From NCBI GenBank assembly GCA_044433165.1, contig JAWXTX010000126.1, positions 1 through 7,247 of the forward strand: 7,247 nt of DNA. Reading direction: 5' to 3'. Each line of letters begins with the position of its first letter. Within the stretch, counting starts at the first letter, position 1. The notes under the pieces were generated by a model. The model was not told the DNA's origin, searched no databases, and worked only from the letters and a program-made list of their open reading frames with translations. The stretch comes from Ferrimonas sp044433165 (GTDB lineage: Bacteria > Pseudomonadota > Gammaproteobacteria > Enterobacterales > Shewanellaceae). Of this stretch, positions 1-5,835 are shown piece by piece. Both the position numbers and the translations under genes were made by a program.

Positions 1-956
1 ATAACGGGGGTGCCAACGGGGGCAACGTAATCGGTGCCGTTATGAGGACGGATCAACCCCGTTACTGGATGTAAGCGGCGTGGATTAAAATTACTGGAAA
101 CGTAGTTAAATAAAATGGGCGCTCTTAAAAACGCCTTTTTCATGGCTTCACCTTCCGCACTGTAATAATTGCCATCACTATGGCGAATGGCGCGAAAACG
201 TTTATCCCCATTAATAAATTCCGCCGCTAAAATATCGCCTTCACTTAAATATTCCCCATCCAAGTAGTTATCTTGCCAAAGCACCGCAAAGCGGTCGCCT
301 TGGCGAATATCGAGGGCAAAATCCACGTCCCAGCCAAAAATTCGCGCCAATTGCATAATGGTGTTGGCGGTTAACCCTGCTTGGCTGGCTGCATTCCAAA
401 AATTACTGCTAATGGTGGCTTGGGCGTAGCGCTGGCGGGTTTGCAGCTGTGATTGCTTGCGCCTGCTTTGAAAGCCTTGAGCAGTGGCTTCGATTAACAG
501 GCTCTCGGCCGGTGAAATTTGGTAATGCAATTGCTGCAATTGGCCATCGGCGAGCCCTAGGCGGATCACCTGTTTGGGTTGCAACTGCGCGAGGGCATTA
601 TTAACTTGGGGTAACTGGGTGAGCCGCTGTAATTGAGCGGCAGGCAGCCCCGCTTGTTCAAATAAACGGGCGAGACTATCGCCTTGAGCAATAATAAACT
701 CTTGCCAGTCTAACTGGATCTCTGCAGGCGATTGCGCCGGATTGCTGCGCTTTGATGCCAAGGCGTGCTGGGGCAAGGGTAGGGGAATTAACTGATGCAA
801 AGGCAAACGATTGGGATCATTGGCAGGAATGAGCGCGTTAGGGCTGGGCAGCCAGAGACCGGCGCACATGGCAAGGCCCACTAGGCGAATGCCCCATTGA
901 TGCCACGTGGGCAAAGTGCCCAGTGTGTGAGGTATGCGTTTGGCAAAGTCGATCAT
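1..956 (-). CDS. OapA/M23 family peptidoglycan endopeptidase, C-terminus cut by window edge
   Basis: The gene reads from an ATG at 956 down to position 1, about 318 codons, with no stop. It resembles the MepM/YebA class of zinc endopeptidases, which cut peptide cross-links in the cell wall during growth. The first ~20 residues are polar. A hydrophobic stretch at about 21-40 should be a membrane anchor that places the rest in the periplasm. Residues ~83-148 look like the OapA LysM-like domain. Residues ~180-280 match the second N-terminal domain of MepM/Csd3-type proteins. The M23 core begins near 285 with FNPRRLHPVTG, and HNGTD (His305, Asp309) supplies the first two zinc ligands. The later HxH ligand lies beyond the window. 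An in-frame TGA 12 nt upstream rules out a longer start. The ribosome site is weak (GAAG). The gene is divergent from tyrS. The family call is firm, but the exact orthologue is not. Confidence 0.93.
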   Translation of the reverse strand, partial: MIDFAKRIPHTLGTLPTWHQWGIRLVGLAMCAGLWLPSPNALIPANDPNRLPLHQLIPLPLPQHALASKRSNPAQSPAEIQLDWQEFIIAQGDSLARLFEQAGLPAAQLQRLTQLPQVNNALAQLQPKQVIRLGLADGQLQQLHYQISPAESLLIEATAQGFQSRRKQSQLQTRQRYAQATISSNFWNAASQAGLTANTIMQLARIFGWDVDFALDIRQGDRFAVLWQDNYLDGEYLSEGDILAAEFINGDKRFRAIRHSDGNYYSAEGEAMKKAFLRAPILFNYVSSNFNPRRLHPVTGLIRPHNGTDYVAPVGTPV

Positions 957-996
957 CCGTGATCTTCACTGTCTTCGTTGCTATTGGAGGTAAGTC

Positions 997-1071
997 ATGC
1001 CATCTCAATGGGTCGGACTGTGCCATTATCCCTATGGCTATCAATCGATTAAACAAGATACACGCTGCTAA
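997..1071 (+). CDS. Candidate tyrS leader peptide, 24 aa, Tyr-rich
   Basis: A short ORF starts with ATG at 997 and ends with TAA at 1069-1071. It is preceded by GGAGGT at 986-991 with 5-nt spacing, the best Shine-Dalgarno in the window. Its middle reads HYPYGYQ, with Tyr codons (TAT) at positions 11, 13 and 15. It lies about 220 bp upstream of the tyrosyl-tRNA synthetase start on the same strand, and a hairpin followed by a T-run begins 5 nt after its stop. This is the layout of an amino-acid attenuation leader such as pheM before pheST. Peptide function is inferred. I could not find a convincing competing antiterminator or a strong promoter upstream of 980. It could also be a chance ORF opposite the 5' end of the peptidase transcript. 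Confidence 0.42.
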   Translation: MPSQWVGLCHYPYGYQSIKQDTRC

Positions 1072-1075
1072 GTAC

Positions 1076-1107
1076 AGGCTCGACCGCATCGAGCTTAAAG
1101 TGTTTTT
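1076..1107 (+). terminator. Possible attenuator hairpin upstream of tyrS
   Basis: Bases 1076-1083 pair with 1089-1096, giving 8 bp with one G-U pair and a CCGCA loop. A run of five T follows at 1103-1107. Six nucleotides separate stem and T-run, so it is weaker than a standard intrinsic terminator. It follows the Tyr-rich ORF directly, which is why it is listed as a possible attenuator. Confidence 0.35.
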
Positions 1108-1223
1108 ATCATTTTATTAACCTCTGTTGTATCGGCACTAAGACAAAAGTAAAAAATTGATTGAACTGTGACCTTAACCGTGAGCCAAAGCCGGAATTGG
1201 GCGCTTTCCTGCATTGGTAAACC

Positions 1224-1251
1224 TTGATTTGCGTGCCTCTGCCGTTAACAT
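1224..1251 (+). promoter_or_regulatory. Weak candidate promoter close to tyrS
   Basis: TTGATT (1224-1229), a 16-bp spacer and TAACAT (1246-1251) each match the sigma-70 consensus at 4 of 6 bases. If used, the transcript would bypass the upstream leader ORF. The rest of 1108-1293 shows only a distant 7-bp inverted repeat (1187-1193 with 1255-1261), and no TyrR-like box was seen. Confidence 0.22.
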
Positions 1252-1293
1252 GATCGGCTTTGTAAATAGATGCAAAACCCTGTGGAGACAGTG

Positions 1294-2481
1294 ATGACTG
1301 ATTTGGATAAGGCATTGGCCGAAATCCGCCGTGGCACCGATGAAATTCTGGTTGAAGAAGAGTTGGTTGCTAAGCTGAAATTGGGCCGCCCATTGCGGGT
1401 AAAACTGGGCGCAGATCCCACTGCTCCAGACATCCACTTAGGTCACACCGTGATCTTAAATAAATTACGTCAGTTTCAAGAGTTGGGGCACGAAGTCATT
1501 TTTTTGATTGGTGATTTCACGGGCATGGTTGGCGATCCAACTGGGAAAAACAGCACCCGCCCACCACTCACCAAAGAGCAGGTACTCAAAAACGCCGAAA
1601 CCTACAAAGAACAGGTTTATAAAATTCTCGATCCCGCTAAAACGCGCATTGAGTTTAACTCCAGTTGGTTGGCTGAGTTGGGCGCGGAAGGCATGTTGCG
1701 TTTGGCGTCGCAGCAAACGGTTGCTCGTATGCTTGAGCGTGATGATTTTAAAAAACGTTATGCTGGCGGCCAATCAATAGCGATCCATGAATTTATGTAT
1801 CCGTTGCTGCAAGGCTACGATTCGGTTGCGCTGGAAGCCGACATTGAATTGGGCGGTACCGACCAAAAATTCAATTTGCTGATGGGGCGAGAGCTGCAAA
1901 AAGCGGCCGGACAAGAGCGCCAAGTGGTGATCACCATGCCGTTGCTGGTGGGGCTGGATGGCGTGAAAAAAATGTCGAAGTCCGCCAACAACTACATTGG
2001 TGTTGCGGATGCACCCAACGAGATGTTTGGTAAGATCATGTCGGTTTCTGACGAGCTGATGTGGGATTACTACACTCTGTTGTCGTTTAAGCCACTGGCT
2101 CATGTTGAGCAGCTGCAAGTGGAGATCGCCGCGGGTGCCAACCCTCGGGATGCCAAAATTGCACTGGCCAAAGAGATCATCGCCCGTTTCCACAGCGAGG
2201 CTGAAGCCGAAGCCGCCCACGAAGATTTTATTCAGCGTTTTGCTAAAAAGCAGATCCCCGATGAGATGCCCGAGTTCAGCTTTGACGTTGGCATGGCGTT
2301 AACCAACATGCTGAAAGAAGCGCAGCTGGTAACCACCACCTCGGATGCCATGCGGATGATCCGCCAAGGCGCAGTAAAAATTGATGGCGATAAAGTGGAA
2401 GACACCAAGCTGGTACCAACCGCTGGCACCGCCGTGTATCAAGTGGGTAAGCGTAAATTTGCCCGTATCACCCTTGGTTAA
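1294..2481 (+). CDS. tyrS: Tyrosyl-tRNA synthetase, 395 aa
   Basis: Class I aminoacyl-tRNA synthetase that charges tRNA-Tyr with tyrosine in the cytoplasm. The Rossmann catalytic domain carries the HIGH-type signature HLGH at residues 48-51, preceded by GADPTAPDI, and the second ATP-binding signature KMSKS at 226-230. GGTDQKFN (~187-194) is the typical tyrosine-pocket region. The C-terminal ~60 residues (MALTNMLKEAQL... to the end) form the S4-like RNA-binding domain. At 395 residues it matches the short type found in Haemophilus rather than the 424-residue E. coli enzyme. An in-frame ATG at 1270 exists but has no ribosome site. The ATG at 1294 has GGAG at 1284-1287 with 6-nt spacing and gives the family N-terminus MTDLDKAL, so it is preferred. 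It is transcribed divergently from the peptidase gene and closed by a terminator. Confidence 0.98.
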   Translation: MTDLDKALAEIRRGTDEILVEEELVAKLKLGRPLRVKLGADPTAPDIHLGHTVILNKLRQFQELGHEVIFLIGDFTGMVGDPTGKNSTRPPLTKEQVLKNAETYKEQVYKILDPAKTRIEFNSSWLAELGAEGMLRLASQQTVARMLERDDFKKRYAGGQSIAIHEFMYPLLQGYDSVALEADIELGGTDQKFNLLMGRELQKAAGQERQVVITMPLLVGLDGVKKMSKSANNYIGVADAPNEMFGKIMSVSDELMWDYYTLLSFKPLAHVEQLQVEIAAGANPRDAKIALAKEIIARFHSEAEAEAAHEDFIQRFAKKQIPDEMPEFSFDVGMALTNMLKEAQLVTTTSDAMRMIRQGAVKIDGDKVEDTKLVPTAGTAVYQVGKRKFARITLG

Positions 2482-2509
2482 ATAAGGGCAAGCATAAATA
2501 TAAATACTG

Positions 2510-2543
2510 CCTCGTTTTGGCCTGAGCCAAAGCGGGGTTTTTT
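2510..2543 (+). terminator. Rho-independent terminator of tyrS
   Basis: A 12-bp stem (2510-2521 with 2526-2537, two G-U pairs) with loop CTGA is followed by six T, starting 29 nt after the tyrS stop. A flanking 9-bp inverted repeat, AAGCATAAA (2490-2498) and TTTATGCTT (2541-2549), could extend the structure. Confidence 0.9.
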
Positions 2544-2551
2544 ATGCTTGA

Positions 2552-2581
2552 ACCTGAATTCAACGCCAAAGTGCAACGTTC
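2552..2581. repeat. Left terminal inverted repeat of the IS30-like element
   Basis: ACCTGAATTCA (2552-2562), an 8-nt unmatched gap, then GTGCAACGTTC (2571-2581). Both blocks occur in reverse complement, with the same 8-nt gap, at the right end. About 23 of 30 positions agree. Confidence 0.82.
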
Positions 2582-2585
2582 GCTT

Positions 2586-2626
2586 AAGCAGCCCGACAGT
2601 CTTTCGAGCACTGCTTTGGGCTGCTT
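2586..2626. other. Stem-loop just inside the IS left end
   Basis: AAGCAGCCC (2586-2594) pairs perfectly with GGGCTGCTT (2618-2626), and inside it CAGT (2597-2600) pairs with ACTG (2610-2613). It lies just after the transposase stop on the minus strand. No T-run follows, so termination is uncertain. It could limit transcription across the end of the element. Confidence 0.55.
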
Positions 2627-2630
2627 GAAA

Positions 2631-2965
2631 TTAAGGTGTTTTCTTGGTTGTTTTTAAACGATTTGGCGCTTGTTCTCTCTCATTATCCGTCAGTGTTCGT
2701 GGGTCTGCCCCCTTCGGGATGCATTGGCGCAGTAACTCATTGAAATTCTCATTCAGCCTGCGCTCCCATAAGGGATCAGGATGAGCAGCATAAAAATCAG
2801 CGCCTAACGTTTTTGCTATGGCTTTGTGCTCTACAAACGCCAAACCGTTATCAGCGGTGATGGTGATGCTCCGATCCTCCTAGCGATTGGTGCCTGTGGC
2901 AGTTCACAAACGAATAGGGCAGCAATTTGCTACCGTTGGTTTTCACGCAACGGTTGGTCGTTCAT
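2631..2965 (-). pseudogene. Broken IS30-family transposase (HTH fused to DDE end by deletion)
   Basis: The N-terminal part starts at ATG 2965 and reads MNDQPLRENQR, a stop (TAG at 2930-2932), then QIAALF...APIARRIGAS. This is the helix-turn-helix region that opens IS30-family transposases. Around 2864-2870 the similarity jumps, with a one-base frame change, to ITITADNG (second catalytic Asp region), followed by FYAAHP and WERRLNENFNELLRQ (catalytic Glu region). The frame ends at TAA 2631-2633 with a slightly garbled C-terminus. The first catalytic Asp and about 200 residues are gone. The junction lies in tandem ATCACC-like sequence, which suggests deletion between short repeats. The premature stop, deletion and frameshift together mean no functional transposase is made. 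Confidence 0.8.
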
Positions 2966-3043
2966 GGTATTCACGCTTTGATGTTGGCGATGAGAAGCGT
3001 ACCACTGCCTGCAGTTGGCTCCCTCCCTCTCCGGTTTAATCGT

Positions 3044-3073
3044 GAACGTTGCACCTATTATCTGAATTCAGGT
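3044..3073. repeat. Right terminal inverted repeat of the IS30-like element
   Basis: GAACGTTGCAC (3044-3054), an 8-nt gap, then TGAATTCAGGT (3063-3073). It is the reverse complement of the left end with identical block spacing. It lies ~80 bp upstream of the broken transposase start, as expected for the 5' end of such an element. Confidence 0.82.
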
Positions 3074-3280
3074 GTATTTGTTTTAACATTTTTGTGATGA
3101 AGATCAAGAAATTCGCATGACACTTGCAGAATAAACTCATGCTGTATACTTTTAGAAGGCATGGAGGCTCTCTTAGAAACGACACCCATGTTAAATCTGA
3201 TGGCAACTTTTAGTGCGTTTGGATTTTCTGACATGGTGCATTATAAGATATTGTTTATAAATCTTTTTTGGTGTTATAGC
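3074..3280 (+). other. AT-rich stretch upstream of the direct repeats; possible CRISPR leader
   Basis: This ~200-bp region lies between the IS right end and the first 36-bp repeat. It is visibly AT-rich, most of all at 3236-3278. A promoter-like pair TTGCAG (3124-3129) and TATACT (3145-3150) exists, but the spacer is short at 15 bp. A 41-codon ORF (3161-3286) ends inside the first repeat and lacks a well-spaced ribosome site, so I do not call it a gene. The composition and position would suit a leader of a small CRISPR array, but that is inference. Confidence 0.35.
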
Positions 3281-3387
3281 GTCTAAAGCCACACCCTGAA
3301 ACAAAGGGATTAATACCAGCGTTGCTATCAGTAGCCAAAGAAGAAGTGTTAGTCTAAAGCCACACCCTGAAACAAAGGGATTAATAC
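3281..3387 (+). CRISPR. CRISPR-like pair: two perfect 36-bp repeats, one 35-bp spacer
   Basis: The 36 bases at 3281-3316 recur without a mismatch at 3352-3387. Identity stops exactly at both ends (c/a before, c/t after). The 35-bp interval (3317-3351) is unrelated to the repeat. The repeat begins GTCTAAAGCC and ends AAAGGGATTAATAC, and contains a small internal CCCT/AGGG stem. A GGGATTA-type 3' end resembles the crRNA handle region of several type I and type III repeats. Repeat and spacer lengths are both typical of CRISPR. The AT-rich side lies at 3280 and below, so the array would read to the right. No cas gene is in the window, so it would be an orphan or remnant array. The alternative is a duplicated intergenic element of another kind, such as a REP-like unit. 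Confidence 0.48.
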
Positions 3388-3398
3388 TGGACACCCGT

Positions 3399-3416
3399 AC
3401 CGTCCTTACGGGCGGT
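3399..3416. other. GC-rich hairpin after the second repeat
   Basis: ACCGTCC (3399-3405) pairs with GGGCGGT (3410-3416) around a TTAC loop, giving 7 bp with one G-U pair. No T-run follows, so it is not a standard terminator. It would lie inside the second spacer if the degenerate repeat at 3425 is real. Confidence 0.4.
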
Positions 3417-3424
3417 CACTCTGG

Positions 3425-3460
3425 GTCTGAAACCTCACGCAGCAATAAAACGGCCTGCTC
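3425..3460 (+). repeat. Possible degenerate third copy of the 36-bp repeat
   Basis: Aligned without gaps to the perfect repeats, 22 of 36 positions match, and 20 of these fall in the first 28. The last third is lost. It starts 37 bp after repeat 2, close to the 35-bp first spacer. Decay of the final repeat at its 3' end is common at the trailer end of CRISPR arrays. It may be a coincidence in alignment. Confidence 0.3.
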
Positions 3461-3663
3461 GCCCAATGCGCCAGTCATCAGGGATTTGAGCCTAAGAGCC
3501 GTAACATGAGGGCCACGGTTTAAGGTTGCTCTGGCCAAGTGCAATGCCCTCGTTTTTGCAATAGAAAGCCCCCTCGTTAAGGCCGAATTACATTGTTACC
3601 GCCGTTTTTTTGCTCCGGATGTTGGTTATTTCGGCAGTTGATCAGTAGGGCAGAAAAAAGTCC
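3461..3663. other. No supported gene
   Basis: An open minus-strand frame of 59 codons (3416-3595) has no ATG near its beginning and no ribosome site. Its content (RGPHVTALRLKSLMTG) looks protein-like but I cannot assign it. Nothing else was recognised before the tRNA promoter. Confidence 0.5.
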
Positions 3664-3691
3664 TTTACCTTTGCTGAGGCTCACTTATAAT
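3664..3691 (+). promoter_or_regulatory. Promoter of the tRNA-Trp gene
   Basis: TTTACC (3664-3669, 4 of 6 to the -35 consensus), a 16-bp spacer and a perfect TATAAT (3686-3691). Transcription would start near 3698, a few bases before the mature tRNA 5' end at 3706. Confidence 0.7.
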
Positions 3692-3705
3692 TCGAATCGT
3701 TCTCA

Positions 3706-3782
3706 AGGGGTATAGCTCCAATTGGTAGAGCACCGGATTCCAAATCCGGGTGTTGGCGGTTCGAGCCCGTCTACCCCTGCCA
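3706..3782 (+). tRNA. trpT: tRNA-Trp (anticodon CCA)
   Basis: All arms fold. The acceptor is AGGGGTA with TACCCCT, the D stem is GCTC/GAGC, and the anticodon stem is CCGGA/TCCGG around TTCCAAA, with anticodon CCA at 3740-3742. The variable loop is GTGTT, the T arm is GGCGG TTCGAGC CCGTC, the discriminator is G, and an encoded CCA ends at 3782. It closely resembles the E. coli tRNA-Trp with one extra base in the D loop (77 nt). It stands alone here. In many relatives this tRNA lies after an rRNA operon or between tufB and secE. Confidence 0.98.
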
Positions 3783-3785
3783 TAT

Positions 3786-3823
3786 AAAAAAACGGCTTAG
3801 CATTTCTGCTAAGCCGTTTTTTT
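3786..3823. terminator. Bidirectional terminator between trpT and the ClC gene
   Basis: A perfect 12-bp stem (3791-3802 with 3807-3818, loop TTTC) is flanked by seven A on the left and seven T on the right, so each strand has a strong U-run after the hairpin. It ends the tRNA transcript on the plus strand and can stop the convergent ClC transcript on the minus strand. Confidence 0.95.
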
Positions 3824-3953
3824 ATGCTTTTTCGGATCGAAAAGTATTTTTAGCCAAAGATACAATCAAACAATTGGCCGATCTTCGGGGCAATCTCGCT
3901 GCTTTTTATCACGCGGTTTGCGGTGATGGCACTCCAAGGCTGCGGATGTGTGG

Positions 3954-5624
3954 CTAAACCTCGCCGCGTCGAATAAAGCCGTATAAGCTGCTCCAATTGA
4001 TTAATCCAATCGGGCATTGCGGCGATCCTTGGTAAATGTATACGCAGCCACTGCGATGCACACTTAACAACTGGTACACCTCCGCAAGCGTTGCTCTGGC
4101 AGGTAAACCGGGGATCACTTTGTGGCTTAATGGGCTGTGCTCATCACTAAAATTGTTGTGTAGGCTAATTAACACTTGCTGGCCATCTTTGGGCATTAAA
4201 AGCTGACTGTGGGGAGCGGCGGTTAATAGCGATAGCTGCTGATCCTGCTCGAGCCCTTCTTTTACGCAAATCAGATCGGAATTCATTAGTGCTATCACCC
4301 CCGTTTTGCTGATCTCACGCTCAACGGGGGGCTGGCGATAACCCAGTTGCATTACATCCAATTGCCGTAAAAATAAGGGTCGAGTACCAAAGCCAAGATT
4401 AGCCAATAAGAACGCCGGTATGGTTACCAACAAAAAGGGCAAAATTAAAGTGGCGTTGTTGGTGAGTTCGACCAGCGCTAATAATCCGGCAATGGGGGCG
4501 TTTAAACAGACGGCCATCATGGCCGTCATACTCATGGCGGTAAATAAACTCAGGTAATCGGTAATGCTTGGCATCAGTGGCGCAAACAGTAGGCAGCAAA
4601 CGCCACCGAGCAGTGCGCCAATGCCATACATTGGGCCAATTAGTCCACCTGGGATCCCAAGCCCAATAGCGGCAATTGTGAGGGCGATTTTCGCACCAAG
4701 CAATAACGCCAGCACTTGCCAGCCAATACTTAATTGAACGGCCATGGCCACCACATGATGTTCGCCGCCCATCGCTTCTGGCACTACCATCCCAATGAAT
4801 GCGGTGATCGCCCCTGCCGCCATTAAGCGCTGGCTCAAACTAAAGCGCCCTGTACTCAAGGCCGTTACCTTAATAAGCGCGGAGCTGAAGGCCGCAGCAA
4901 CCACGCCCAAAATACCGCCAAAAAGCAGCAGTAGGGGATAATAGATTAAGGGCAGATCCGGCAAGGTGAGATGCGCATAGCGATGAATGTCGCCAAAATA
5001 GAGGCGGCTGCAAATTGCGGCAGTGATGGCGGCAATGGTAATGGGTAAAAAATAGTGCATTTTGTATTCACGCAGCACAACTTCTAATACAAAAACCACC
5101 CCCGCTAATGGCGTATTAAAAATGGCTGAGATCCCCGCTGCAATGCCACAGCAACTCAAAATTTTCATGGTGTTATCGGGGAGTTCCCCATATCGGGCAA
5201 TCATGGTGGCAGCAATGGCGCCAATATGGACCGCAGGCCCTTCACGGCCGACAGAAAAGCCGCTAATGAGTGCCACCATCGCGGTAACAAATTGGTTTAA
5301 GCCAGAGCCAATTGGGATCCGACCGTAAAATTGATGCACCCGATGGATGACATAGGCAATGCCAGTGCGGCGATAATGAGCTCGGCTGAAGTGGATCATT
5401 AAGGCAATTAATAATGCGCCGCTGATGGGTAGAGCAATCCGCATGCTTTGGGAAAGCTGCTTAAAATCTTCGGCCCCACGCCACAGTAATTGCTGGGCGT
5501 GGCTGATGGACACTTCAAATAAAATGATAAGCGCACTGGCAATAAGGCCAACGAGCAAGCCCAACAAGCAAAGCGGCAAACTCAGCTGGGCTTGGGCAAG
5601 TTGAAACTTGTACTTAGCAATCAT
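3954..5624 (-). CDS. ClC-family chloride channel/transporter with divergent C-terminal CBS-like region
   Basis: Integral inner-membrane protein of 556 aa that moves chloride or related anions. The ClC core (~residues 15-420) has many hydrophobic helices and the GREGPAVHIG motif, with gating Glu128 (E. coli E148). NTPLAGVVFVLEV at 170-182 and GIPGGLIGP at 323-331 are also present. Aligned to E. coli ClcA, the GSGIP anion motif is replaced by RTGIA (86-90), central Tyr445 is Phe418, and the internal proton glutamate E203 is Val182 (E202 is kept as Glu181). The tail (~440-556) ends like half of a CBS domain (LAEVYQLL... PIGLINWSSLYGF), with a poorly recognisable first half. Start ATG 5624 is the only Met near the N-terminus, but its ribosome site is weak. 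It lies next to erpA as clcA does in E. coli, but here the two are divergent. Family is certain, and whether it is channel or exchanger is open. Confidence 0.95.
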   Translation of the reverse strand: MIAKYKFQLAQAQLSLPLCLLGLLVGLIASALIILFEVSISHAQQLLWRGAEDFKQLSQSMRIALPISGALLIALMIHFSRAHYRRTGIAYVIHRVHQFYGRIPIGSGLNQFVTAMVALISGFSVGREGPAVHIGAIAATMIARYGELPDNTMKILSCCGIAAGISAIFNTPLAGVVFVLEVVLREYKMHYFLPITIAAITAAICSRLYFGDIHRYAHLTLPDLPLIYYPLLLLFGGILGVVAAAFSSALIKVTALSTGRFSLSQRLMAAGAITAFIGMVVPEAMGGEHHVVAMAVQLSIGWQVLALLLGAKIALTIAAIGLGIPGGLIGPMYGIGALLGGVCCLLFAPLMPSITDYLSLFTAMSMTAMMAVCLNAPIAGLLALVELTNNATLILPFLLVTIPAFLLANLGFGTRPLFLRQLDVMQLGYRQPPVEREISKTGVIALMNSDLICVKEGLEQDQQLSLLTAAPHSQLLMPKDGQQVLISLHNNFSDEHSPLSHKVIPGLPARATLAEVYQLLSVHRSGCVYIYQGSPQCPIGLINWSSLYGFIRRGEV

Positions 5625-5728
5625 TCCACGGGCAATCGTTTACAGAGTATTCACCAAGCTTATCACAAGCATTTAACCTAAAATAAAATCAAACCAACAT
5701 CTTAGAAAGCAAACTGAGCCATGTTTTT

Positions 5729-5793
5729 GGCCGATGCCCTACGCCGCAACAAGGGCAGTAACACCGCACCGAATGGGCGGCTGGTTATCGGCC
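5729..5793. repeat. Nested inverted repeat in the clc-erpA gap
   Basis: GGCCGAT (5729-5735) and ATCGGCC (5787-5793) pair perfectly and enclose a second pair, TGCCCT (5735-5740) with AGGGCA (5752-5757). No T-run follows on either strand. It lies in the probable upstream region of the ClC gene, and its role is unknown. No convincing ClC promoter was found in 5625-5728. Confidence 0.45.
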
Positions 5794-5835
5794 GTTAAAG
5801 AGTGAATTGGGTCTATAGAGAACAACGCCCGCAGA

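Larger units (their letters stand above)
2552..3073 (-). mobile_element. Internally deleted IS30-family insertion sequence, 522 bp
   Basis: The element is bounded by matching terminal inverted repeats (2552-2581 and 3044-3073). It contains both ends of an IS30-type transposase read on the minus strand, but not the middle. Complete IS30-family elements are usually about 1.0-1.25 kb, so roughly 600 bp are missing. It inserted just behind the tyrS terminator. I see no clear 2-3 bp target duplication at either choice of end. It is not able to move by itself. With both ends intact it could in principle be moved by a related transposase, like a MITE. The exact IS name cannot be given from sequence alone. 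Confidence 0.8.

Noticed and set aside
838..1089. 83-codon minus-strand ORF over the peptidase start
   Set aside because: It is out of frame with the real peptidase reading frame, which carries clear OapA/M23 features from ATG 956.
1270..1293. Longer tyrS start adding eight residues
   Set aside because: No ribosome site at 1270. The ATG at 1294 has GGAG at good spacing and gives the usual family N-terminus.
3161..3286. 41-codon ORF starting at ATG 3161 upstream of the repeats
   Set aside because: The nearest SD-like bases are one nucleotide from the ATG, it is unrelated to anything I know, and it ends inside the first direct repeat.
3191..3394. 67-codon minus-strand ORF spanning both repeats
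   Set aside because: Its repeated segments (INPFVSGCGF and LIPLFQGVAL) are simply the 36-bp repeats read in two frames.
3393..3460. End of an rRNA operon before trpT, as in E. coli rrnC
   Set aside because: No 5S rRNA sequence was recognised upstream of the tRNA, which has its own promoter.
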